The translations under genes were made by a program, and so were the position numbers. From an uncultured Isosphaeraceae bacterium (lineage in GTDB: Bacteria; Planctomycetota; Planctomycetia; Isosphaerales; Isosphaeraceae), in contig CAMFLR010000017.1 of assembly GCA_945957605.1 (NCBI GenBank), positions 1 to 64,000 on the forward strand: 64,000 nt of DNA, written 5' to 3'. The notes beneath the pieces are model-generated. The model was given only the letters and a program-made list of their open reading frames with translations. It ran no database searches and was not told the DNA's origin. Shown in pieces: positions 1 through 9,244 of this stretch; within the stretch, counting starts at the first letter, position 1; each line of letters starts with the position of its first letter.

Positions 1-1036
1 ACATCAGAGAATAACGTCATTTCGCGGAAAGGGGGATATTTCAACGGGCTGCTAAGGTGATGTCGGTCGAGGTCTCAGCTAGTCTGGTCTTCCACGTCGA
101 CCTGATTCAAGCGTCGCGCATTTTGCGTCGTATGTCGAACTATTGGCAGCGCGATATTCGATGCAGATTGAGTGAGTTTGGTTCATTCAACGATGCTGGC
201 TGTCGTCGAAAAAACAAGACTTCTTGCATTTACTCACTTGCGAGTTCATCGCGGTAGGCATCTGCCACAAGCGCAGCAGGTGTGGCGGTTGAACCAATTC
301 GCTCGCGCGGTGTGTTGCTTCGAAATTGGATTTCGTCGACGCTTCTCTCGCCGGAAACATTCCCCTCTCAGAGGACGACGAAAAGTCGGCGCTTCCATTG
401 ATTCAATCGTCAGCAAGCCTCAACTGGGCTCATGAACCGCGCTCGCGAACGAGCGACGGCGGCCCTCGCGTTTCATCTCGCAGAGTCGTTCATCGAGACA
501 CAACGACGAAGGGTCAAGTGACGCGGTCGGAACGGTCACGGCGTCTCTTTCCCGCAGCAACACTGCGCCGTGCTGCCGTCCAGCTTGTGCACAGGACCAA
601 GAATCAGTTGTTCGCCGGAACGGTCTCGCTTGGACACGATGTCTGCCGAGATCCTAAATGGAGGAACTCATCGGGCCACGGTGCCATATTTGATTCGCTG
701 ACCGCCCTTGAGAAACGCGATCTTCTTGGCCGCGACCGAGCGTATTCCAGAGGCGAGGAGGACTGTAAAGCTCACCTCTGCCCACCACTTCAACTATCAG
801 GCTCTTAATCGGAATGGGAGTTGTAACGAGAAGCAACTGCTCGCAGTGCTTCCACGAGTCCCAAGGTTTCGAGCGATAAATTTCAACGTGGTACGACCGC
901 CCCACAGTTTGCTGATGATGGTTGTTTAACAGGGCAATACTTCGTCATCAGCACAAATTCTTTGTTTCGTTGCCCCGGATCTACCGCAGACGCGGCTCCC
1001 AACTCACCTGACGAACTTTCCTCTAGGGAATGGATC
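1..1036. other. stretch without a convincing gene
   Basis: Only short overlapping open frames occur here on both strands, none with a good ribosome site, recognisable domain or consistent composition. It may hold decayed coding DNA or the leader of the next gene. An AGGGA ribosome-binding site at its right end belongs to the gene starting at 1037. Confidence 0.5.
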
Positions 1037-1795
1037 ATGCACGCAGAACCCGAACGGATTCCTCTCCCGAGCGACGAGAATTCGACACCGCATCAAGCGC
1101 CGAATGATCACACTTCGGCCAGAAGTTCGGAAATGCCTACCAATGTCCTCGACTCGTCCACAAGCAATCTCGCCTTGAGTTCACGACGTTACGGTTGCCG
1201 ACAAATCATGGACGCGAGGCCCCTTCCTTCGCGGAATTCAGACGAGGGAGGTCCTTACGATTCGCGAGACTACATCCGGTTGCCGCTCGAGAGCGAGCTG
1301 TGCGCGATCCTGTTTACCGCACGCTATCAGGTCTTCGAGTTTCATGAAGTGCATACAGAGTGCTACGGTGTCGACTACTTCCACTGCGCTGAGGAAGATT
1401 GCGTGCTTTGCCAGATGAATCGGCCGCTTGAGACATTCTGGCTCTTGCCGGTCGTGGATATCTTCGGTCAAACGATCGCATCGTTTCCAATCCGCCCCAG
1501 TACGAACCCAAAATCCCTGCACGCGGTGATTCTGCGAGAGGTCCAGCTCCTTGAAGACCGGTTTCCGTACCGGTTTATCAAGCTGAAGCAATTGCAAGAT
1601 GACGAGTTCGAGGCCAAGAGCCTCCCGCTTTTTCAGAATGACTGGAGGTTCAGCAACAGCATTGCTCGATCAATCCAGGCGTTCGAGGCGGGCAAGATTG
1701 ATTTGAGCAGGGACTTTATACCAGGCGACAGCTTCTGGCTTGAGCAGATTCCAGAGTTCGAGAAGGAGATGCGATCACTGGGGATCATCTGTTAA
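1037..1795 (+). CDS. zinc-knuckle protein, paralogue of the gene at 3990; possible ssDNA-binding protein
   Basis: I do not recognise a named family. The 252-residue product has a polar, Ser-rich N-terminal tail of about 75 residues, then a folded part beginning near LPLESELCAILFTA. This contains a metal-site-like run, FHCAEEDCVLC, with C-x4-C-x2-C spacing and histidines upstream, directly followed by a hydrophobic strand (FWLLPVVD). The same layout recurs in the gene at 3990, so the two are paralogues. A short His/Cys knuckle inserted in a beta-rich domain recalls the zinc site of T4 gp32-type single-stranded DNA-binding proteins; that is an inference from the pattern only. The frame is open further upstream from a TTG at 962, but ATG 1037 has an AGGGA site in front and is preferred. 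It stands alone, with more than 2 kb of gene-free DNA downstream. Confidence 0.75.
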   Translation: MHAEPERIPLPSDENSTPHQAPNDHTSARSSEMPTNVLDSSTSNLALSSRRYGCRQIMDARPLPSRNSDEGGPYDSRDYIRLPLESELCAILFTARYQVFEFHEVHTECYGVDYFHCAEEDCVLCQMNRPLETFWLLPVVDIFGQTIASFPIRPSTNPKSLHAVILREVQLLEDRFPYRFIKLKQLQDDEFEAKSLPLFQNDWRFSNSIARSIQAFEAGKIDLSRDFIPGDSFWLEQIPEFEKEMRSLGIIC

Positions 1796-3989
1796 AATCG
1801 ATTCGACCAACGCTTACTGAGTTGGAGCCGAGCCCTGGCCGAACTGTACGAGGGCTCGGCTCCTCTCAGAATCTATCACCTCAATTTCGATGATTTGGCC
1901 CTTGCAAACTAGCAGCTTCACCGTTTACGGCAGCAAAGTCCATCTGGGCTCAACGTGCCCCAGAGTTCCACTCTCTCGCATCTTAGGCTGGGTAGTACCA
2001 GCGCCAGGGTGACCGCAGTGCGGTCGGCGGCATCTAATCTGGAACGCGGCTAGCGCATGAGGAATCGGACCAGGTCGGAGTTGGCATTCCATCAGTGCGA
2101 TTCATGGCCAAGTTGCTGCCGATTGCGCGGTAGGGCCAATGGTCGATCCTTTGCGTCTCGAAAGAGCGGGACATTCGCGACAAACTGATTCTTCGCTTTG
2201 AATTCACGGAAGTACAGGAGTTGCGTCGAGCATATTTCGACCAAAGAGACAGAAGCAAAACGGATCCTGACTGTCCGACCATATTCAAAATTCACTCGTT
2301 CTGGCAGACGGCGTTAACTAGATCCTTTTAGCGAACCATTTGGCTATCGCCCGACACACGAAAACTCGCCTGAACTTTGTCGAGCGCTTACTCTCGTCCA
2401 ATAGATAGATAGCAGATTACGGACTCAGTGCCCAAATCGATCTCAAGCCACAAACCCGCTCTGCCCGGCATTCAACCCCCAGGCTAGCGCTGCGTCCAAC
2501 TAATCGCGTTCACTTGCGGCCCGCGTCGCCCACTATTCGGCAGTTGCGGAATACGGAGACTTTCTCAAAAAACGGCAGTAAAAAACTTGCTGGCTGAAAT
2601 GGTCCAGCGCAACCACGTTGAGAATGCCAAGCACGGCGTTCGCGCTCTTAGACGGCCTCCTGCTGCAACGTCGGGTCAACCGCGCCCCCGAGTAAATTCG
2701 AGTTTGATCGAACGAAAAACAAGAGAACTTGGATAGACACGGATTCCGGGTCGCGCAAGTTTGGGACGCGGTTTCTAGAATCACAACCAACTGGCTTGAA
2801 AGTCCCGAATCTGATGCATCATGTATTGTCTTGCCGCCAGAAAGAGTTGTCTTTATTCAAGCTTGCGCTCGACTTTTTTCTCGTCAGGAAAGTGACGTGA
2901 AGGCGAACGCACTGGTCCGGTGCAGTGCCGCATCTCCTCGCTATCCCCGCCGTCGTTTGGTAGAGAGCGAACAATAAAGTCAATTGACTCGGCTGCCTTC
3001 CCTGTCCTCGAAATCGGTACGTGTGCGCCCAAAGTCGATTAGCGCCAATCGACTTTGCCGGCATCATCCCACCGGTCACTCTGACGTAACTCGTTCGGTT
3101 ACTCGGTGAAACAACCAAACGGTGTTTCGACGATGGGCTCGATTTGCTCCGCCTTGTCTCGACCCGTCTTGCACAACCGAAGCACGAGGACGGCTTGCGG
3201 CTGCTGTCTTAACAAGGGGTACCGCTACTCCAGGCTCGTCGACCAAACGACTTACTTCGTGCGGTCGTTCGCTAAAAATACGAGCAAAACAAAGTGGACT
3301 CGCCCCTTGACTGAGGAAGGGATCGAGACGACGCACAACAAGACTTCGTGAGCTCTATATTCGCAGGCTCAACGATCAGAATAGTTTTGAAGTTGGGCCA
3401 CGCGCAGCAAATCACGCTAACGGCCGCCGCGTTCGATTTGCCTAGGAATCGCGTCGCAACTCTGGGTCTCACATCACGGTCGTTTCACAAACCGTTTGCT
3501 TCAAAATCGATTTTTGGTGAGGCTCACGACCGCAGAAAAATACTCTGCAAGTGAAACAGACTACCCCTTGGGGAGAATGTCCGTTGACTGAGTTTTCACT
3601 GTGTCTCGACAAACTCACGATCTCGTGTGAGGCATGCAAAGGCAAGCGAGGTCGCCCGCGCTATCCGAGGCGCCCAACCTAGATGTCTCGAAGCAATGAT
3701 GGCCATCGCAGTCTAGCTGATCACTCCTGTTTTCAGCTGAGTACGACGTTCGCGATTCCGCCAAAGGGCGACCGGTTCGAAGTCGAGAATCAAGTAGCTC
3801 ACCAATAGCGCCGAGTTCCGGTTGGTGCGGTGGATTTCCTGAAGAGATCGAGCGATTGCGGAGACCGGTCGACAGTCGACGAAGCGGATACATGTCCATT
3901 TGGCCATGGTCCGATCTCCGGAAGTTTGGTCAGGATCAGTCCGACGTCACTTGGTGACTTAACCCGGCTTATGCAAAGGAAAGCTCACG
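1796..3989. other. 2.2 kb with no supportable gene; one palindrome
   Basis: The stretch between the two zinc-knuckle paralogues carries only short frames on both strands with no recognisable product. The single structured item I see is the variant 26-bp palindrome at 3031-3056. The spacing suggests either a regulatory or replication region or decayed genes. Confidence 0.5.
3031..3056. repeat. 26-bp palindrome, variant copy
   Basis: The sequence around GATTAGCGCCAATC with AAAGTC/GACTTT arms is a near-perfect palindrome (one central mismatch pair). It is a variant of the palindrome found at 11574, 50022, 52392 and 55077, with C for T in the arms. The arms changed on both sides (GTCGAT/ATCGAC against GTTGAT/ATCAAC), a compensatory change that argues for selection on symmetry. 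Confidence 0.7.
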
Positions 3990-4892
3990 ATGTCCAAGAC
4001 AAGACAGGATGCTACAGACAACGACACTCCAACGACACCGATCGCAGCCCGCAGTACAAATAGCTCGCCGAGCCAACCGCGACACAGCGCATGTCCCATT
4101 CTTCAACCGCTTCAAGCAATCCCGTCCAAGGATCAGACCATGGCAAGCGCGGCCCGACAGATTCAGACTTCGGACAATCAAAACAATGTGGATCTCGAAT
4201 CGCCTACCTCGATCGACTGCAACTGCAGTTCCGCATCGGCACCCGACTCGCTTCGCGTGACGGGCGACGGAAATTGGTCGATCAATACGTGTCGCCGCGT
4301 CATCGACGCTGGGACGTCTTACGGCGAACGATCGAGCGAGAGTCGATCACAAGGAACGCAGTTCGTCGTCGATTTGCCGCTGAAGCAAGACCTCTGCGCG
4401 GTTCTTTTCACTGGTGTGGTGGAGGACATGGATCTGCACTACGTGCAAGAGGACAACACCACCGGCTGGCACTACCGTTGCGACGGCGGCGATTGCCCGC
4501 TTTGTCTGATCGACTGGCAAGTTCACCGGTTCATACTGTTGCCCGTACTGAACCTGATCGAGAATTGTCCCTATTCACTCCCGATCATGGTCAGTTCGGA
4601 ACCTAGATCGCTGTTTTCTCAACTCTGGGGTCTGATCGCGGAGGTCGGACGAACAGAGGTTTATCAACTCGTCACGATCAAGCAGGCTGGCCCACACGAG
4701 TTTTACGTTCGCCATCGGCCGTTTGCCGAAAGCGAGTGGCGTGCTACTTGGCCGCTCCGCAGCCATATCGACGACTACCACAGTGGTCAGCACGATTTGT
4801 GTGCAGACCTATACGGTTACGCCAGTCTTCAGGAACTTTTGTCGTATCCGCAGGTTGCTACCGAATTGCGACGTCGAGGCATTGTCTCCTGA
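3990..4892 (+). CDS. zinc-knuckle protein, paralogue of the gene at 1037; possible ssDNA-binding protein
   Basis: The product has 300 residues. The first 125 or so are polar and rich in Ser, Thr, Asn and Gln, as in a disordered tail. The folded part starts near FVVDLPLKQDLCAVLFTG and holds H-Y...GWHYRC-x4-CPLC, followed by RFILLPVLN, matching the other paralogue in order and spacing. Start ATG 3990 is preceded by AAAGGA. The C-terminal third (residues 190-300) aligns loosely with the paralogue, ending in RRRGIVS against RSLGIIC. Known fact: gp32-type ssDNA-binding proteins carry one structural zinc bound by His and three Cys in an OB fold. Inference: these two proteins could fill that role for the mobile element, which also has a clamp-like and a DnaB-like gene. 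Another Cys-rich structural role is equally possible. Confidence 0.78.
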   Translation: MSKTRQDATDNDTPTTPIAARSTNSSPSQPRHSACPILQPLQAIPSKDQTMASAARQIQTSDNQNNVDLESPTSIDCNCSSASAPDSLRVTGDGNWSINTCRRVIDAGTSYGERSSESRSQGTQFVVDLPLKQDLCAVLFTGVVEDMDLHYVQEDNTTGWHYRCDGGDCPLCLIDWQVHRFILLPVLNLIENCPYSLPIMVSSEPRSLFSQLWGLIAEVGRTEVYQLVTIKQAGPHEFYVRHRPFAESEWRATWPLRSHIDDYHSGQHDLCADLYGYASLQELLSYPQVATELRRRGIVS

Positions 4893-5376
4893 AGCGACTT
4901 CGCTCGAGACATTCTGATCAAATCCCAGACCGAGGCGGAATTCCGCCTGGGTCTGTTGCGTTTACGATGTCATTGAAATGATTTCAAAGAGAACGGTAGT
5001 CCACTTCATGACTGCCTCGCGAGATCGCTCCACGAACGCGCGGCCTCGCTTTCAGCCAAAACAAACCACAACGCTCCAGCATGATCGTCGACAATGCTCT
5101 AGTCGAGCAGTTCGCATAGGTTACATAAGTATACATTATCGTTTATCTGTTTGTGTTGGCAAATTAAGTAGATTGGAGAATCTCTGATTCATGTCGAGCC
5201 AACATCAAACCCGAGCAAACTTACACGATTCGTCACGTTTCTGAGCCGATGCCCGAACGGAAGCAACTTTGATTCGCTAAAAAAAGCGAGTAAGTGCGCC
5301 ATATACCAATGTGTCCCGTGATAGCCCTCGATATTGAGCCGAGGTCTTTTTTGTTTCATTCAATAGGAGGTCGACG
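4893..5376. other. intergenic region before the DUF1257 operon
   Basis: This AT-richer spacer has no supportable gene. It ends with a small hairpin plus T-run (5326-5353) and a strong AGGAGG ribosome site at 5365-5370 serving the gene at 5377. A promoter for the operon is likely here but I cannot place -35/-10 boxes with confidence. Confidence 0.45.
5326..5353 (+). terminator. short hairpin with T-run, possible terminator or attenuator
   Basis: CCTCG and CGAGG (5-bp stem, 9-nt loop) are followed by TCTTTTTTG. The stem is short, so this is weak. Its position 24 bases before a translation start would fit either the end of an upstream transcript or an attenuator in the leader of the operon. Confidence 0.3.
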
Positions 5377-5745
5377 ATGTCGCACATCGTTCAGATCAGG
5401 ACCGAGATTCGCGATGAGTTCGCAGTTCAGGCCGCCTGTCGACGGCTTGATCTGGTCCCACCCAGACATGGTTCGGTCAAGCTGTTCCAGGAGGAAACGG
5501 CCGGGCTCCTCGTCGAGCTACCCGACTGGCTCTATCCCGTCGTGGTCGACCTTACGAGCGGAGCCATGAAGTACGACAACTACGAGGGACGCTGGGGCGA
5601 CCCGAAACAGATCGGCCGGTTCCTCCAGGCTTATGCGCTCGAAAAGGCAACGATCGAGGCGCGAAAGCGGGGGCATGTTGTCCGGGAGCAGCCTCTTGCT
5701 GATGGGAAGATCAAGCTCGTGATCGGCGTTGGAGGTGCCGCATGA
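5377..5745 (+). CDS. DUF1257 (Ycf35-like) protein
   Basis: The 122-residue product begins SHIVQIRTEIRD, has the aromatic block WLYPVVVDL...MKYDNYEGRWGD and ends in a KIKLVIGVGG strand. This is the layout of the DUF1257 / Ycf35 family known from cyanobacteria, plastids and planctomycetes. The molecular function of the family is not established. The start has a near-ideal AGGAGG site 7 bases upstream. Its stop overlaps the next start (ATGA), so the next gene is translationally coupled. It heads an operon of nine genes (5377-11443). The Ycf35/DUF2997/Ycf46-like trio seen here also recurs in cyanobacteria, which argues for joint function. Confidence 0.88.
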   Translation: MSHIVQIRTEIRDEFAVQAACRRLDLVPPRHGSVKLFQEETAGLLVELPDWLYPVVVDLTSGAMKYDNYEGRWGDPKQIGRFLQAYALEKATIEARKRGHVVREQPLADGKIKLVIGVGGAA

Positions 5746-5933
5746 AGACTATCGAGATCATCGTCGATCGCGACGGCCGCACCACGGTCGAGACCAAGGG
5801 CTTCACTGGCTCAGAGTGTCGTCAGGCCAGTCGATTTATTGAGGAATCGCTGGGCGTTATCACCAGCGATCGCACCACGGTCGAAGCGTTTCAGGTCGAG
5901 AACAAATCAAACAAGATCGATCTACACGGTTGA
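5742..5933 (+). CDS. DUF2997 small protein
   Basis: The 63-residue product reads MKTIEIIVDRDGRTTVETKGFTG then SECRQASRFIEESLG, the typical DUF2997 pattern: an N-terminal hairpin of strands with a G-x-x-x-T-x-G-F-x-G type turn, one cysteine and a short helix. The family is of unknown function and is usually encoded beside DUF1257, as here. The start overlaps the stop of the DUF1257 gene by four bases (ATGA), so expression is coupled. Confidence 0.88.
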   Translation: MKTIEIIVDRDGRTTVETKGFTGSECRQASRFIEESLGVITSDRTTVEAFQVENKSNKIDLHG

Positions 5934-5978
5934 TCCTTCCCTCCCCTACCCCCTTTCGCTAACACGATCGGAGTCATC

Positions 5979-7466
5979 ATGACGCTCGCCGAGCGTTTGG
6001 CGGAGTACGTCCGCGCCTGTTTCACCGGACTCTGGATTCATTCGATCGAGCCCGACGATGCGGTTGCCGAAATTGCGGCACTCTGCCGAAGTGAGCACTG
6101 GGCACTGGCCACCTGGGATATCGAACGTGGTCTGGCGTTTGTCGGTGCCGAAGCAGCGGTTGCACCAGGCGCCCCTGATCCACTCGGAGCGATTCATGCT
6201 CTGGGCGCGCTCGCGACTCCCGATGGGACTTCGCTTCTAGTGGTGCGCAACTTTCATCGCTTTCTCGGTTCGGCAGAGATCGTTCAGGCGGTCGAGGCCC
6301 GCATTTCACAAGGACGCAACGATCGCACATTTGTAATTGTGCTTGCGCCTCTGGTTCAGCTTCCGGTCGAGCTCGAACGTCACTTCGCCGTGATCGAGCA
6401 CGAACTGCCCACGCGTGACGACATCGCTCGCATTGCGCAGAGTGTGGCGATTGAACCAGGTGAGTTACCCAGTGAGCCCGAGCTGGGTGCTGTGCTTGAT
6501 GCCTCGGCGGGTCTCACCCGCATCGAGGCGGAAAATGCGTTCAGCCTGGCACTCGTCCGCCACGGCAAGCTTCAGCCCGATGTGATCTGGGAACTCAAGG
6601 GGCAAGCACTGAAGGCTTCGGGGCTCTTGAAGCTTCATCGCGGCACCGAGCGGTTTACCGATCTCGGCGGACTTGCGGCGCTGCAGCAGTTTTGTACGCA
6701 GGCGCTTCGACCTGGTCGAGCCGCAAATGTCAGGGCTCGCGGCGTGCTTTTACTTGGTGTGCCCGGCACAGGTAAAAGCGCGTTCGCCAAGGCGCTTGGC
6801 AATGAAACGGGTCGACCGACTCTCATTCTGGACATCGGCTCGCTGCTGGGTTCACTTGTGGGCGAGACCGAACGGCGTGTTCGCGACGCCTTGCGAACCA
6901 TCGATGCGATGGCACCGTGCATCGTGTTTGTCGATGAACTCGAAAAGGCACTCGGCGGAGCGGCAACGGGATCGAATGGCGATTCGGGTGTTGGCACCCG
7001 GCTCTTCGGCACCTTGTTGTCGTGGCTCAACGATCACGAGTCTGACGTGTTCTTCGTGGGCACATCAAATGACGTGAGCAAATTGCCACCCGAGTTTGCG
7101 CGCGCCGAGCGGTTCGACGGCACGTTCTTTCTCGACCTTCCGGGCTCGCGCGAGAAGGCGATGATCTGGCAGATCTATCTCGAGCGTTTCGGGCTCAATC
7201 GCCAGCAAGCTCGACCCGGTGATCGTGACTGGACGGGCGCCGAGATTCGCGCGTGCTGCCGTCTTGCAGCTTTGCTCGGCGTGTCGCTGGTCGACGCGGC
7301 CCAGCATGTGGTCCCCGTTGCCGTCACGGCTGGCGAGTCGGTCGAACGACTGCGGCAGTGGGCATCGGGACGCTGTCTCGATGCTAATCGCCCCGGACTT
7401 TACTGCCGGGATACCGTCGGCGAGAAACACGGCCGCAAGGTTCGCCGCGACCCATCCACCAATTGA
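5979..7466 (+). CDS. AAA ATPase, Ycf46-like
   Basis: The product has 495 residues. The N-terminal 220 residues form an alpha/beta domain (WIHSIEPDDAVAEIA, then a strand LLVVRNFHRFL) like the NTPase-related front half of Ycf46-type proteins. The AAA module follows: Walker A GVPGTGKS at about 260-267, sensor and Walker B CIVFVDELEKAL at about 312-322, a sensor-1 strand VFFVGTSND, and Arg residues in the FARAERFDG block that would act as arginine finger. The C-terminal lid is helical (WTGAEIRACCRLAALLG). All ATPase motifs look intact. The start has GGAG 6 bases upstream. It lies 45 bases after DUF2997 in the same operon. The Ycf46-like call rests on this domain order and the Ycf35/DUF2997 neighbours; a different AAA subfamily is possible. 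Confidence 0.85.
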   Translation: MTLAERLAEYVRACFTGLWIHSIEPDDAVAEIAALCRSEHWALATWDIERGLAFVGAEAAVAPGAPDPLGAIHALGALATPDGTSLLVVRNFHRFLGSAEIVQAVEARISQGRNDRTFVIVLAPLVQLPVELERHFAVIEHELPTRDDIARIAQSVAIEPGELPSEPELGAVLDASAGLTRIEAENAFSLALVRHGKLQPDVIWELKGQALKASGLLKLHRGTERFTDLGGLAALQQFCTQALRPGRAANVRARGVLLLGVPGTGKSAFAKALGNETGRPTLILDIGSLLGSLVGETERRVRDALRTIDAMAPCIVFVDELEKALGGAATGSNGDSGVGTRLFGTLLSWLNDHESDVFFVGTSNDVSKLPPEFARAERFDGTFFLDLPGSREKAMIWQIYLERFGLNRQQARPGDRDWTGAEIRACCRLAALLGVSLVDAAQHVVPVAVTAGESVERLRQWASGRCLDANRPGLYCRDTVGEKHGRKVRRDPSTN

Positions 7467-7529
7467 CGACTTTCGCTGTTACTGGCCGAAGCGATTCAAC
7501 TCGAACTCACCAACTCTTAAGGCACCACC

Positions 7530-8504
7530 ATGAACACGAGTTTGCTCGATCCGATCGAACAACATATTGGCGAACGGCAATCGACGTCCGTCGCACTGGC
7601 CACGCGATTGCGAACCACCATGGCAGCCTGCCGTGTGTCGTTCACATGGTTCGGCATCCAGAAAACCCTCACCCGCGAACAGAAGGAGCGTGCAGCCGAA
7701 GCGTTCGATGCCGAAGGGACTTCGCTCTCTGCCGGCAAGAAGCTGCTCGACACGACTCATCCGGCCTATCGCGTTGTGACGGCGATTCGCGGAAAAATCG
7801 ACGTCCACTGGCGATCGCTCACGCTTCCCTTCCCCGAAGCTGGCGTGCGTCTCATCCGCCACGATCAGGTTCAGGACTTCGCCGCAACCATGAGCGATTT
7901 CCGGGGCGAGCTCGAAGAGGCGGTAGCTCAGCTTGATGCTCATTACGATGAGCTGAAGCGAGCGGCGGCCCAGCGACTTGGCTCGCTCTACAATCGCGGC
8001 GATTATCCCGAGGTCCTTATCGGGCTATTCGGTGTTGCTTGGGATTTCCCCAACGTCGAACCGCCCGATTACCTCGTGCAGCTCTCCCCTGCCCTTTACG
8101 AGCAGGAACAGTCACGCGTTGCCGCTCGATTCGAAGAAGCGGTTCAGCTTGCCGAATCGGCCTTCCTCGAAGAGTTTGCCCGCTTGGTTTCGCACCTGTG
8201 TGAACGCATATCGGGAGATGGTTCGGAGAACAAGATCTTCCGCGATTCGGCCGTGGGGAATCTCAGCGAGTTCTTCGAGCGATTCCGATCGCTCAACGTC
8301 CGCTCGAATGCGGAGCTTGATGCACTCGTCGCGCAGGCGCAGCGAGTGGTTCGTGGCGTGACGCCTCAGGAGCTGCGCGATCGCCAGTCGGTGCGTCAGA
8401 ACGTGGCGACCGAGCTGGCCCGGGTTCAATCGTCGCTCGATGCGTTGATTATCGATCGTCCGCGTCGCCGCATCCTCCGGCAAAGCCCGAGCGGAGCGGC
8501 ATGA
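7530..8504 (+). CDS. conserved-context protein of unknown function, mostly helical
   Basis: I do not recognise a family. The 324-residue product is rich in charged helix-forming runs (for example DFRGELEEAVAQLDAHYDELKRAAAQR and the stretch from 200 to 310), suggesting long helices or coiled coils and no membrane segment. One aromatic block, FGVAWDFPNVEPPDYLVQLSP, lies near the middle. It follows the AAA gene by 63 bases and its stop overlaps the next start (ATGA), so it belongs to the operon and could be a partner or substrate adaptor of the ATPase; that is inference from position. Confidence 0.78.
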   Translation: MNTSLLDPIEQHIGERQSTSVALATRLRTTMAACRVSFTWFGIQKTLTREQKERAAEAFDAEGTSLSAGKKLLDTTHPAYRVVTAIRGKIDVHWRSLTLPFPEAGVRLIRHDQVQDFAATMSDFRGELEEAVAQLDAHYDELKRAAAQRLGSLYNRGDYPEVLIGLFGVAWDFPNVEPPDYLVQLSPALYEQEQSRVAARFEEAVQLAESAFLEEFARLVSHLCERISGDGSENKIFRDSAVGNLSEFFERFRSLNVRSNAELDALVAQAQRVVRGVTPQELRDRQSVRQNVATELARVQSSLDALIIDRPRRRILRQSPSGAA

Positions 8505-8752
8505 TGGAACTCGTCATCGACAATGACGGGGACATCAAGACGATCTACGACGAGTTGATCGATTTGAAGTCACTGGGCATGGTTTCCGTGACCCGCGCCA
8601 GCCACGTCGAACCCGACGGTTCAGGAAACTGGACCGCCGATCTCGGCCCTGTGGGTGGACCTCGGCTCGGTCCGTTTGGCCAGCGCAGTGAGGCTCTCAA
8701 GGCCGAGCTGGACTGGCTCGAGCGAAACTGGCTGACCCGCCCCGCCCTGTAG
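8501..8752 (+). CDS. small protein of unknown function in the DUF1257 operon
   Basis: The 83-residue product has the pattern SVTRASHVEPDGSGNWTADL, then GGPRLGPFGQRSEALKAELDWLERNWL. The R-A-S-H-V-E-P / GPF-x-x-R-S-E-A-L arrangement is one I associate with small planctomycete proteins beside DUF2997/AAA genes, but no function is known. It overlaps the upstream stop by ATGA, indicating coupled translation. Confidence 0.75.
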   Translation: MMELVIDNDGDIKTIYDELIDLKSLGMVSVTRASHVEPDGSGNWTADLGPVGGPRLGPFGQRSEALKAELDWLERNWLTRPAL

Positions 8753-8840
8753 CAAACTCACAATCGTTGCGAAATTGACGCCGTCGATTAAGGAGCCCGT
8801 CTCCTCTGTCGGCGGCGTTTGTCGTTTCAGGAGTCTGTTC

Positions 8841-9083
8841 ATGCCTGACGTCAGACTGCACGCCCCTGACAGCGTAGCTCATGAACATTTTGAGACAGAC
8901 GTTGCCACCACGGTGTGTCCGCATTGTGGTCTCCCCGTCCATCACCCCGGCCAGACGTCCCTCGGAGCACCACTCCTCGCTGAGTGCGATCGGTGCGACA
9001 TCTACTTCGATCCGCCACCCGTCATCGCCGCAACAAGCCAGCGACGAATCCCCGGCCGATCGGCTTCCAACTCGGCGGCATAA
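8841..9083 (+). CDS. small zinc-ribbon protein
   Basis: This 80-residue protein carries CPHC and CDRC about 25 residues apart, a plain zinc-ribbon layout, with an acidic, Pro-rich surround. ATG 8841 is preferred because CAGGAG lies 7 bases upstream; the frame is open back to 8775. It sits in the operon between the R-A-S-H-V-E-P protein and the clamp-like gene. No enzyme motif is seen; a structural or nucleic-acid role is possible. Confidence 0.7.
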   Translation: MPDVRLHAPDSVAHEHFETDVATTVCPHCGLPVHHPGQTSLGAPLLAECDRCDIYFDPPPVIAATSQRRIPGRSASNSAA

Positions 9084-9244
9084 GGAAACGCAAATAGGCT
9101 TTTTGCCGCACGGCGTTAATCCCGAACGCCCGCGCCGAACGGCATCTTGCCGACTGGCCCGATTCAGCCCCGGCCACCGGCACGTTGCCGAGGCGCGTTT
9201 TCGCTTTCTCTTCAAACGCTGATCTTCACTCAGGAGTTGACACC

